This document shows positions 31,145 through 40,212 of a stretch of 64,000 nt of DNA, piece by piece. Position 1 is the first letter of the stretch. The number at the start of each line of letters is the position of its first letter. Source of the stretch: an uncultured Pseudomonadales bacterium. Lineage in GTDB: Bacteria; Pseudomonadota; Gammaproteobacteria; Pseudomonadales; Cellvibrionaceae. The stretch is from NCBI GenBank assembly GCA_947487765.1, contig CANKXO010000008.1, positions 80,153-144,152 on the forward strand, read 5' to 3'. The notes below the pieces were generated by a model. It did no database searches, had not been told where the DNA came from, and saw only the letters and a program-made list of their open reading frames with translations. A program made the position numbers and the translations under genes.

Positions 31145-32029
31145 ATGCGAGATAAAAATACAGAGGCAATGGTGAGCGTTGTTCTTGAGTTGACAAAAGA
31201 TTCCGATAATATTGTTGGAGCGCCAGTAACTGAAGAAGAGCTAGCCGCTTATATCGAGGACGGCTTGGATCCAGTTAGGCGGGCACAAGTCTCTTCCTAT
31301 ATTGCTAATGATCAAAGTGTTTATAGTCGGTGGATTAGGCTAGTAGAAGATGCAGAAGATTTTATATCTAATACTGATCATTCAGTAGTACCTCAGCCTA
31401 CTTCAACTATTTTTTCTACATTTACTGAAGCATTTAATCGTTTCAGTACACGTTGGCTACTTATTCCTAGCGGTGCCGTTGGTGCTGTTGCAGTAGCCGT
31501 CATGGCTTTCTATCTTTTTCAGCCCGCTAATCAACTTGATGAGCTATATTCTGATTTTGGGCCATCCTCCATTAATTCATCACTAGCACTTCCAACTCGT
31601 TCATTTAATCCTCTTGAAGAAGCATTACCTCCGACAAGCGAAGGAATTGTTTTGGATGAAGGTGTTAATCAAGGTCTTATTAGCCTTGATGTTTATGAAA
31701 AAAACTATGTCAATAGCCATAAGAATGAGTTGGTAGAGGCGAAGAGAGATTTAGGAAACGAAAACTGGAAAGTTTACTTAAATTTAGGGCGTTGGGCGGT
31801 TTTAAGTCATTATCACTGCTTGCAAAAGACACCAACTTATATGGATAGAGCGACTCCTGCTTTAATGGATTCCATTAACCAATTGTCAAACATAGATACA
31901 GATTATGCCCGTGATTTGGAAAAAGAGTTACGTAGTAATATGACTAAAGAAAATCCTTTATCTACCAGTGTGTGCAGTAATGCATTTATGCTTTTAGAAA
32001 AGGCAGCAGATGAATCGGTTAAATACTAA
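31145..32029 (+). CDS. Putative transmembrane anti-sigma factor
   Basis: About 294 residues with a cytoplasmic N-terminus (about 30-85) that resembles anti-sigma domains: EEELAAYIEDGLDPVRRAQVSSYIAND, here broken from the following segment. The zinc ligands of ZAS domains are absent. A single membrane segment lies at about 105-125 (IPSGAVGAVAVAVMAFYLF), and the remaining about 160 residues would be periplasmic with two Cys. The start is uncertain: GTG 31109, ATG 31145 and ATG 31169 are in frame and none has a strong ribosome site. Its position directly after a sigma factor gene is the main support. Confidence 0.65.
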   Translation: MRDKNTEAMVSVVLELTKDSDNIVGAPVTEEELAAYIEDGLDPVRRAQVSSYIANDQSVYSRWIRLVEDAEDFISNTDHSVVPQPTSTIFSTFTEAFNRFSTRWLLIPSGAVGAVAVAVMAFYLFQPANQLDELYSDFGPSSINSSLALPTRSFNPLEEALPPTSEGIVLDEGVNQGLISLDVYEKNYVNSHKNELVEAKRDLGNENWKVYLNLGRWAVLSHYHCLQKTPTYMDRATPALMDSINQLSNIDTDYARDLEKELRSNMTKENPLSTSVCSNAFMLLEKAADESVKY

Positions 32030-32211
32030 CGAGAAAAATCATCGCATTTACCATGCTCCCCACCTTACTATTTTAATAATAAATAAAATTATTCCAATTT
32101 AATAATATTTCCGTTCAATAACTCGATGCTGTCCCTCTAACTTAGATAGTGAATTCATTCTATCTAAAAATATCAGCGCACTAACAGATGCTGTGAAAGG
32201 GAGAGATAAAC

Positions 32212-33618
32212 GTGGGTAATGTGGAAAAAATCAGATGTTGCCACTTTGGGGTTACTTTAAAGCTTTTTACTTTCTGTCTATTAAGCTTTTCTGGTTTACA
32301 GGTGAATTCTGAAGAAGTCACAACAGCTGATTCTAATAATACAGATACTGAACAGTTGGGCAACGCTAAAAATCCTAGTAAAGCGTACAAAAGAGCCTTT
32401 GCTAAATTAATGACAGACCCCTCTAACCCTGAAAACTCATTCCAGTTTGCCAGAGAGGCAATTAAGTCTGGAGATTTACAAGGTGGGATTACTTCTTTTG
32501 AAAGAATATTAAAAATCAACCCTAATCTAGACAATATTAAATTAGAGTTAGGAGTTTTATATCTACGTGTAGGCGCTAATGAACTAGCAAATCGATATTT
32601 GGGTGAAGCCGTTCGTTCCCCAGAAATTCCTATTCCAGTCAAGAATCGTGCTAAATCTATTTTAAAACAAGCACAAAAAGCAGCTTCGCCTCACAGCTTT
32701 TCTTTTCGTGTCGGTCTGGGTGCCCAGTACGATGACAACGCTACCTCTTCACCAACTTCCCCTGAAGTACTTGTGGCAGGCCAGCCAGCGCTGCTTGATG
32801 AGGCTAGCCTGGGAGAAAGTGATTCAGCGGCTGTATTTAGTGCTTCAGGACAATATGTTTATAACTTGAATAGTCAAATAGGTAATCAGCTGGAAGCGGG
32901 TTTTTCTTACTCTAATCGAACCTATGATGAGTCGACAGAAATAGACTCTGACTATATCGCCTTTCAGGTTGGTCCGCGTTTTTATTTTGGTGAACTACTT
33001 AATCCAAGCTGGTCATTAAAACCCTTTGTAAGAGCATCTCGACTTGATCTCGAAGACACGAAATATCAGGAAACGATGGATTACGGTATCGATCTGTCAA
33101 AAATATTTAGTGTGACTCAAATGGCGAGTTTGCGACTTATGTACAGTGATAACGAATTCACTGATAGTGATAGACGAACAACGGCCTCTGAGCGCGATGG
33201 TGAGGATATTGATATAGATTTGCGCTTTTCAAAAAACTTTCGTTCTGATCTACAAGGTTTTTTTGGGGTAGGTGGTAACGAACGGAATGCTGAAGTAGAT
33301 TATCAAGAACGCAGCATTTTGCGTGTGAGTACAGGTTTTTCAAAAAGCTATAGAGCACCATTCGGTATTAATCAGCGGTGGAATAGTGCCATATCTCTTT
33401 CATTTTCTGACATCGATTACGATGCTCCTGATCCTGCGATTGACCCTGATGAAAAGAGAGAAGAGGAACGTAGTCAGTTTAGTTGGAATAACACCTTAGT
33501 CTTCAATAGAAATTTCTATACGACAGTCAGTGTTTATTACACTGATAATCAAGCGTCTTTACCTAACTATGAATACGACAATACCGGCATTAACTTAACC
33601 CTTTGGGCAACTTTCTAA
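32212..33618 (+). CDS. Slam-like (type 11 secretion-like) TPR and outer-membrane barrel protein
   Basis: A 468-residue protein: signal peptide (about 1-37), a TPR-like helical domain at about 60-165 (AYKRAFAKLMTDP, GGITSFERILKINPNLDNIKLELGVLYLRV cut across units), and a C-terminal barrel of about 300 residues ending in LTLWATF with the terminal Phe of outer-membrane proteins. This order (periplasmic TPR, then DUF560-type barrel) is that of Slam translocators, which move TbpB-like proteins to the surface. The following gene encodes a protein with a TbpB-like C-terminus, as expected for a Slam cargo pair. GTG 32212 follows AGGGAGAG well. Confidence 0.72.
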   Translation: MGNVEKIRCCHFGVTLKLFTFCLLSFSGLQVNSEEVTTADSNNTDTEQLGNAKNPSKAYKRAFAKLMTDPSNPENSFQFAREAIKSGDLQGGITSFERILKINPNLDNIKLELGVLYLRVGANELANRYLGEAVRSPEIPIPVKNRAKSILKQAQKAASPHSFSFRVGLGAQYDDNATSSPTSPEVLVAGQPALLDEASLGESDSAAVFSASGQYVYNLNSQIGNQLEAGFSYSNRTYDESTEIDSDYIAFQVGPRFYFGELLNPSWSLKPFVRASRLDLEDTKYQETMDYGIDLSKIFSVTQMASLRLMYSDNEFTDSDRRTTASERDGEDIDIDLRFSKNFRSDLQGFFGVGGNERNAEVDYQERSILRVSTGFSKSYRAPFGINQRWNSAISLSFSDIDYDAPDPAIDPDEKREEERSQFSWNNTLVFNRNFYTTVSVYYTDNQASLPNYEYDNTGINLTLWATF

Positions 33619-33639
33619 CAGGCCTAGCGGAGATCCAAT

Positions 33640-36600
33640 ATGGCTAATTCATTCATGAAATCTGTAACGAAAACAACAATTATTTATGGCTTGTTATTAT
33701 CGAGTGCTGAAGTGATGGCAGTGACGGCTTCGCAATTAGCCTTTACCTCTGGTGATAAAACGCCAAATGTTAAGGCTCAATTATTAAACCTCGGGCAAAC
33801 CAGCCGTTTCAAAACTACGCCCAGCAGTGTTAAAGAGCTTATGTTAATAGATGGTAGTGTACTGACTATTGGTTTAGATTCTGAAATCCTTATTGATTTG
33901 AAAAATAAGAAAACTCATGTTGAATTAATACAAGGTAGTTTGCGGATTACAGCTGGCTCTTTTCAACCTGCTTTGGTGACAACATCTACTTGTGGGAATG
34001 TGATTACATCAGAAGTGATTAATTCATCGGGATTTTTTGAATCAAGTATTGACACTGGATTTAAGGCAGCGATGATTTACGGACAACAAATTAACATTAA
34101 AAATAACCTTAAATCCATTGAAATCGTGAAACCAGGATATGCCGTAGAAATGCCTGCAACGTCAAATGATTGTCGACTAGGCCGACCTAACCGTTTGGCA
34201 GCTAATGAGCTTTCAAGATTACTAACTCAAACTGAAACTAATATTTTAGCGCTAGGTAGCTTGCCAGTTCCATCAGCAGGAGGCCCGGTCAGTAAAGCAG
34301 CGGATAAAGACGCTGAAACAGTAACAACAGCGTTAGCTGACGATGATAGTTCGAGTTCGGAGGCAACAAATAATAACTCTACTACTGGTGAAGGAACGAC
34401 TGATACTGGAGGTGCGGATACGGGTGGAGATACAGATGGAGGAATTGATATGGGTGGAACAGACCCAATGCCTGACCCCATACCAGACCCAGTACCACCA
34501 TTAGCTATTCCTGATCGCACAGATGATATTCAAGTTGCGGATGCAACGTCAGATGGTTTTGGCCCAGGAACAACGGTTGATGCGCCAGATTTGGCTGATT
34601 CTCAAGCCAGTCAATCCAATGGTGATTGGGCTCTTGCTGTTCAATCAGCAACCAGTGTGTCATCAAGTTTTATTCAAGATGAATCACAAACTGTTGTGAG
34701 GGCAAAAGGAAGGACGGTCAATAGAGTTTATAGCTTAACTGGGAGCACACAGGTTTTATCGGGTGATCCAAATGTTGACCCTTACGCCCTTGTGGATAGG
34801 GTTCGTGGATTTAGTACTCCATTGCCTCCCGACGATATTACGAGTGATTTGTCTTATCTATTTTCTAATGATGGAACGCCAGCTTCTTTTTTTCTAGATG
34901 GCACTAATCAACTTTATGGGCAGTTAAGTGATATTGGTAGTCCAGTACTTTTTCGAAATATCAGGTTGCCAGAAACTGCTGGTGTGAGTCAGATCTATAG
35001 TAATACATTGGATACATTAACTGCCAATGAGTTCGTTGGCCAAGGTGGTCCATTTGAAGGCTCTACTCGTTATGGGCTGTTGACTGCTGGATTCCATTAT
35101 GATGCTGGTGTAATACGTGCCGAGGATAACTTCGTATTTCTACAAGCTGTGCCTGGCGATATGATGACTGCTGGAAATTTTTTCTTTGCTGCTGGTGACG
35201 TCGATAGCCGATTGAATAACGCTCTATTCACCGGTCCTAGTTTCTCTGTCGATCAGTTTCATATTAGCTCGGGCATTAGTTTCACTACAGATGATACTAC
35301 TCAGGTTTACAGCGCAAGTGGTGTGATTGAAAACGGTATAAGAGCTTTTGGAAGGAGTGGAACATCGTTTGGATTAACTTTGAGCGATACAGGATTACTC
35401 AAAGTTAATCAGGCAACTGAAATAAGCGATGATCAAACGGCATTGTTGCATGTTGACTTTGCATTGTCTGGAGAAGGAGAGAATCAGCTATCCACAATTT
35501 CTGCATCTATAGGCCAATTATCCTATGATCAAACCATTTTTTCCGATGAAATTTGTAACACTAACAGTTGTACTACAGAGTCAATAGAAGTTTCAGCTGA
35601 GGGCCAAACTGTTGGTTCATCTCAAGGCAATATTAATTATGCTGATGGTGGTGCTCCTGTTCAGCGTGAAGATGTTGCGTTTAACAGCCCCTTTCGTTTA
35701 ACTGCTGCTGGAGGTGGAAATCCTAATTTAAATCGCCAGGGTTATGCAGGTTATCTTGTGTTAGAAAATTACGACCCTACGCCACAAAATTCCGGTGATG
35801 CGGCGATATTGGGTGGTACTGAATCAACAATCGGTAACAGTCTTGGTAGTACGACGAGTGATGTTGATTACGCAAACTTACGTTTAGCCACTGCAAATGG
35901 CAATACAGGGAATGGTTCTGCAGGCGATAGTTATAGTGTCGGTACGCGTTCTAATATAACACTTAATGGCTGGGCAGCAGGTTTAGCTAACCGGGAACAG
36001 CAAGGCAGTACAGGTTTAACCGTAACCCAAATTGACAGCGACCTTGATCCGACTAATGTCAGCATCAGTACTGATGCTGCTACCAATCGTGTCGCTGCTA
36101 CGATCAATTTATACAACCATACGCCGCTTCAGTTAGGCGGATTAACGGGAGATGATTCTAAGGGTGCCAGTGCCTTTGTTGACAATGATAATTATGCGGC
36201 AAGAACGTTGGATTCTGATACTGGCGCGCAAGTCGCTATGGTTTCCAGTGGCCTGATTGAAGCAGGTTTACCTGCGGGTGCTATTCCTGATTATGATTAC
36301 ATTCAGTGGGGATTCTTTTTTGGAGATACGGCAGTTAGCACTACATCGAGAGAGCATGTTCATTTGGGTTCTTGGGTGGCGGGTGATGTAACAGCATTAG
36401 CCGATTTACCCACTACCGGTTCAGCAACGTATAGTGGGCATACGATAGGTAACGTATTCAGTGGCGGAGAAAATTACACAGCCATTGGTACTTACAATAA
36501 TAGTTGGGACTTTGGATCACGCCGTGGCACGGCAACCATGAGTTTTGATAATACATCCTATAGTGGTGACACGCAGATCCGTGATAATAGTATTGTTTTT

Positions 36601-36765
36601 GATGGTGTTGTTAATGGTGGTGGCCGTACGGGAGCACTTCATGGCAACTTTGTTCAAGGAGGAGGCGACCCTGTTGCTGGTGTAACCGGTCGCTTCTCTA
36701 TTCAGAATACGGCAGGTAATGCTGACTATAGAGCGTCAGGGACTTTTGCTGGCGAGAAAGATTAA
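33640..36765 (+). CDS. Large exported FecR-domain protein with TbpB-like C-terminal barrel, putative Slam cargo
   Basis: A 1041-residue exported protein. After the signal peptide (cleavage near VMAV, about residue 28) comes a FecR-like domain (about 35-180: LMLIDGSVLTIGLDSEI, VELIQGSLRITAG). A low-complexity linker rich in Asp, Gly, Thr and Pro follows at about 215-290. Then come roughly 600 beta-rich residues without a family I recognise. The last about 110 residues (TYSGHTIGNVFSGG, GTATMSFDNTSYSGD, ending ASGTFAGEKD) have the pattern of the eight-stranded barrel of TbpB and other Slam substrates. FecR domains usually sense and signal, so a FecR-cargo fusion is unusual. It begins 21 bases after the Slam-like gene. 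Confidence 0.72.
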   Translation: MANSFMKSVTKTTIIYGLLLSSAEVMAVTASQLAFTSGDKTPNVKAQLLNLGQTSRFKTTPSSVKELMLIDGSVLTIGLDSEILIDLKNKKTHVELIQGSLRITAGSFQPALVTTSTCGNVITSEVINSSGFFESSIDTGFKAAMIYGQQINIKNNLKSIEIVKPGYAVEMPATSNDCRLGRPNRLAANELSRLLTQTETNILALGSLPVPSAGGPVSKAADKDAETVTTALADDDSSSSEATNNNSTTGEGTTDTGGADTGGDTDGGIDMGGTDPMPDPIPDPVPPLAIPDRTDDIQVADATSDGFGPGTTVDAPDLADSQASQSNGDWALAVQSATSVSSSFIQDESQTVVRAKGRTVNRVYSLTGSTQVLSGDPNVDPYALVDRVRGFSTPLPPDDITSDLSYLFSNDGTPASFFLDGTNQLYGQLSDIGSPVLFRNIRLPETAGVSQIYSNTLDTLTANEFVGQGGPFEGSTRYGLLTAGFHYDAGVIRAEDNFVFLQAVPGDMMTAGNFFFAAGDVDSRLNNALFTGPSFSVDQFHISSGISFTTDDTTQVYSASGVIENGIRAFGRSGTSFGLTLSDTGLLKVNQATEISDDQTALLHVDFALSGEGENQLSTISASIGQLSYDQTIFSDEICNTNSCTTESIEVSAEGQTVGSSQGNINYADGGAPVQREDVAFNSPFRLTAAGGGNPNLNRQGYAGYLVLENYDPTPQNSGDAAILGGTESTIGNSLGSTTSDVDYANLRLATANGNTGNGSAGDSYSVGTRSNITLNGWAAGLANREQQGSTGLTVTQIDSDLDPTNVSISTDAATNRVAATINLYNHTPLQLGGLTGDDSKGASAFVDNDNYAARTLDSDTGAQVAMVSSGLIEAGLPAGAIPDYDYIQWGFFFGDTAVSTTSREHVHLGSWVAGDVTALADLPTTGSATYSGHTIGNVFSGGENYTAIGTYNNSWDFGSRRGTATMSFDNTSYSGDTQIRDNSIVFDGVVNGGGRTGALHGNFVQGGGDPVAGVTGRFSIQNTAGNADYRASGTFAGEKD

Positions 36766-39700
36766 GTGCTCTATAGACACAATGTTTTATTATCTTGTTG
36801 CTGGGCTTGTCATTGGGGGAGCGTTTGCCTTAACTACTGTAAAAAGGTCGTTCCCGCCTTTTTTTATTGCTGTTGCTTCTTATTGGCGAGTTATATTTCT
36901 GCAGTTAGCTCTTCGCCACTGGAATTAGCAAAACAATCTCGCCAGTTGGCTGCCTCTGGCCAACTAGAGCAAGCATTGAAAAAAAGTTTATCGGCACTGG
37001 AGGGATTATCGGAGGAAAAAGATAAAAATACACTTTATATTACTTATGTTCTCGACGATATAGCATCCTTATATTACAAGCTACGTCAAATCGATAAAGC
37101 CAAAGAATTCTCCGAGTATGCATTTCAAACTGCACGTGAGATTGACCCTGATAATAAGAGTAAACCTTTAGCAATTGCGCATGTTGCACGAAACCAAGGC
37201 ACCATAGCCTATGCTGGGGGTGATTTGTCATTGGCTCGTCAGCGTTACAAGCAAAGCCATGATATCTACCAGTCAATCCCAAACGAATGGAAAAATGCCA
37301 TCACGGTTGCTAATTCATTGTTTACCCTTTATTTGGATATGGATCGCCTGAATGATGCAACCGCCATGATTAAAGGAAATTTGCAGCGGTTGAAACAATA
37401 CAATAATGCTCCGATGCTATTTGATCAATATATTAATCAGATTAAATTAGGTATTAAAACGAATAATTCACGCTTAATAAGCAATGCTCAAAAAAATGCG
37501 GAAGCATTGCTTGTTAATACTGATTCTGTTTCCAAGTTAGCTTTTAATGAATTGAGCGGCCGGGTACTAATTTATCAATCTCGTTTGCCTGAGGCTGAGA
37601 GGAAATTACAATCTGTAATTGATGATGCGTTACTGGCTGATGAATCAATAGTTAGAGATTCTATTCATATCGCTAACGCATACTATTACCTAGGATTTAT
37701 TTATATAGTGCAGGGAAAGGTTGTTGAAGCTGAACCTGTTGTTTTAGAGTCGCTAACTCGATTCAGAAAAATTGTAGGTGAACAACACCCTGCTATTGGC
37801 CGGGTGTTGCATCAACTGGCGATTATTAATAAAAATATTGGCCGGTTGGAACAGTCCGATGAATATTATTTACGTGCTCTGACGGTTTTTAAAAAGGCTT
37901 TCGGCGATGAACACGAAGCCCTTGGTGCAACCCGTTTAGAATATAGTCTATTGTTAGCGCATCAAAAGAATTTTGATCAAGCAGAGCAACAGTCTAAAAG
38001 CGCTATCGCATTATTTTCCAACAAGGAAAGTAAGATTTTACAACAAGGGTATGCTCATTCGTCGCTTGGCTTTGTGCAATTCGAGAAAGGTGATTTTAAA
38101 CAGTCAAGGTTGTCTTTTAGCCGGGCTATTAAGTTAATTGAAAAAGCTAGAGGGAAGCAATCGGTAGATTTGCCTCCTGGTTTAATTAAACTTTCTGAAA
38201 TCGCTATCCATTTTAAACAGTATTCAAAAGCAAAGCGCTATATCAATCGTGCTCTTATTCTTCTTGAGTCAATGGGAGCAGAAGGCCCCTATGGCTTAAT
38301 TAAAGCACTATCGGTTAAAGCCGATTTAATGAATAAAACAGGCGATTATAAAAAGGCTAAAGAATTAAGTGAACAGTATATTGCATTATTGCAACAGAGA
38401 TTATCTATTCATCGAAATAGTATCGTTAATTTTGCATTGGATGAACAACGAGAAGTCAGAGAGCTATTCAAACAATACATCGATTTAAATTATCCGTACT
38501 ATAAGAGTTCCATCAAACGCTATCAGAATGAGAGCTCAGCTGAAAAAATATCGGCAAATGCCTTGTTTGGTGATCTATTTAAGGTGGCTCAATACCCCCA
38601 TATGACAAGTACGGCGTCAGCCATGAATCAAATGGCAACACGTATTTCAACAAAAGACAAACAATTAGCTTCTTTACTGAGAGAGAGGGAAGAGTTGGTT
38701 GCTCAGTGGATACAAGGAGAAGAACAGTCTGCTAGGCAATTACTTGGAATAGACTCATCATCAGTAAAAGCTTTTTCAATAAGCAAGCTATCTAATAAAA
38801 TTTATGAGCTAGATAAGAAATTAAGCATTGAATTTCCTCCCTTTGCTGAGCTGACAAATCCTAAAACAGTAAGCTATAAAGATATTCAATCTGTACTCGA
38901 AAATGACGAAGCATTTTTACTGCAGGTGACAGAGGAAAGTGGCACGGCTTTGTTTTATGTCGATAAGTATAAAGTGGTGGTTAAACAGTCCCCTCTAACC
39001 AGTAGTGACCTGAGCCAGCGTGTTAACAAGATTCGACACTCTATAGACTTAACCCGACCAGATATTAAATCTTATGCAAGGATGCCTGCCTATGAGTTAG
39101 AAGATGCTTATTATTTGTATCAAAAAACATTTGCTCTTTTTGAATCAGAGCTAAAAAATAAAAAGCATGTTATTACTGTATTAGACGGAGCAATGCAAAA
39201 CATTCCACCAGCTATATTAGTCATTGGCAAGCCTGAAATAAAAAGTGATCCAATAGATTATCGTAAGATAGATTTTATAGGACATAAATTGGCTTTTTCT
39301 ATTTTTCCTGCTGCCAGCTCTTTAGTCTCTTTGAGAAGATTAGAAAAAAAGAGCCAAGCAACTAAGGCCTTTATTGGTATTGGTGATCCTGATTTACAGC
39401 AGAAATCGAGTGAGACAAGAAGCTTTACGTTGACTCTAGACACTATCGCAGAACAAATATTTAAATATAGTAACCCTAATGTATTGCGTGCTATTTTTAC
39501 GCCGCTGCCAGAGACAAAAATTGAATTGCAGTTAATGTCAAAAACACTACATTCATCTAGTAATAAATTGATACTAGGAAAAGAGGCAACAGAAACAAAA
39601 GTCAAGTCGTTAGCTTTAGATGATTACGAAACAGTTAGCTTCGCTACTCATGGTCTATTAGCGGGCGAGTTCAAAGGGCTGATGGAACCCGCGTTAGTAT

Positions 39701-40086
39701 TAACGCCACCTGAGCAATCTTCAGATGTTGACAATGGCCTATTAATGGCCAGCGAGATTGCTAACCTAGAGTTGGATGCAGAGTGGGTACTTTTATCTGC
39801 TTGTAATACTGCAGGCCCCAATGGCAGGCCAGGCGCTGAGGGCTTATCGGGGCTTGCAAAATCATTTTTCTATGCAGGGGCGCGTTCACTGCTAGTAAGC
39901 CATTGGGCTATTGATTCGACGGCTGCTGCTTTTATAACAATAAGAATGATGGAGGCAACAAAAAGCGGTACTTTCGATAAAGCAGAAGCGTTGCAGAAAT
40001 CCATGTATCAATTAGCATTTGAAAATAAACCCTACTTTTCACACCCTGCTTTCTGGGGGCCATTTGTGATAGTGGGTCAAGGTTAA
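36766..40086 (+). CDS. TPR-CHAT protease
   Basis: A protein of up to 1106 residues. About 50-550 is a chain of TPR units (for example HPAIGRVLHQLAIINKNIG and DEHEALGATRLEYSLLLAHQK). The C-terminal CHAT domain (about 780-1105) has its catalytic His in FATHG (His962) and Cys in LSACNT (Cys1013), so it should be an active caspase-like protease. The start is problematic. GTG 36766 directly follows the FecR gene stop, and the segment KKVVPAFFYCCCFLLASYISA may be a signal peptide. However, a terminator-like hairpin lies inside this region, and an alternative frame from ATG 36782 also encodes a hydrophobic leader. The protease is probably periplasmic. Confidence 0.85.
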   Translation: MLYRHNVLLSCCWACHWGSVCLNYCKKVVPAFFYCCCFLLASYISAVSSSPLELAKQSRQLAASGQLEQALKKSLSALEGLSEEKDKNTLYITYVLDDIASLYYKLRQIDKAKEFSEYAFQTAREIDPDNKSKPLAIAHVARNQGTIAYAGGDLSLARQRYKQSHDIYQSIPNEWKNAITVANSLFTLYLDMDRLNDATAMIKGNLQRLKQYNNAPMLFDQYINQIKLGIKTNNSRLISNAQKNAEALLVNTDSVSKLAFNELSGRVLIYQSRLPEAERKLQSVIDDALLADESIVRDSIHIANAYYYLGFIYIVQGKVVEAEPVVLESLTRFRKIVGEQHPAIGRVLHQLAIINKNIGRLEQSDEYYLRALTVFKKAFGDEHEALGATRLEYSLLLAHQKNFDQAEQQSKSAIALFSNKESKILQQGYAHSSLGFVQFEKGDFKQSRLSFSRAIKLIEKARGKQSVDLPPGLIKLSEIAIHFKQYSKAKRYINRALILLESMGAEGPYGLIKALSVKADLMNKTGDYKKAKELSEQYIALLQQRLSIHRNSIVNFALDEQREVRELFKQYIDLNYPYYKSSIKRYQNESSAEKISANALFGDLFKVAQYPHMTSTASAMNQMATRISTKDKQLASLLREREELVAQWIQGEEQSARQLLGIDSSSVKAFSISKLSNKIYELDKKLSIEFPPFAELTNPKTVSYKDIQSVLENDEAFLLQVTEESGTALFYVDKYKVVVKQSPLTSSDLSQRVNKIRHSIDLTRPDIKSYARMPAYELEDAYYLYQKTFALFESELKNKKHVITVLDGAMQNIPPAILVIGKPEIKSDPIDYRKIDFIGHKLAFSIFPAASSLVSLRRLEKKSQATKAFIGIGDPDLQQKSSETRSFTLTLDTIAEQIFKYSNPNVLRAIFTPLPETKIELQLMSKTLHSSSNKLILGKEATETKVKSLALDDYETVSFATHGLLAGEFKGLMEPALVLTPPEQSSDVDNGLLMASEIANLELDAEWVLLSACNTAGPNGRPGAEGLSGLAKSFFYAGARSLLVSHWAIDSTAAAFITIRMMEATKSGTFDKAEALQKSMYQLAFENKPYFSHPAFWGPFVIVGQG
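36841..36865 (+). terminator. Terminator or attenuator between the FecR and CHAT genes
   Basis: The run AAAAAGG, a one-base bulge, CG, a TTCC loop, CGCC and seven T make a typical intrinsic terminator. It lies 76 bases after the stop of the FecR-domain gene and inside the 5' end of the TPR-CHAT frame as drawn. It may attenuate transcription into the protease gene. Confidence 0.6.
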
Positions 40087-40212
40087 CAAGTAGAGATTAA
40101 TAAATAACAGTTAGCAAATGAGCGTTGGAGTACAGGTATTATAGTAAAGGGGATATTGTAAAGAAGGCAGTAAATAGGTTGCTAGAAAAGAGTAGTAAAC
40201 AAAAAGTGTTAA

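Noticed and set aside
34227..34520. Minus-strand frame rich in Gly, Pro and Ser
   Set aside because: Complement of the low-complexity linker of the FecR-domain protein.
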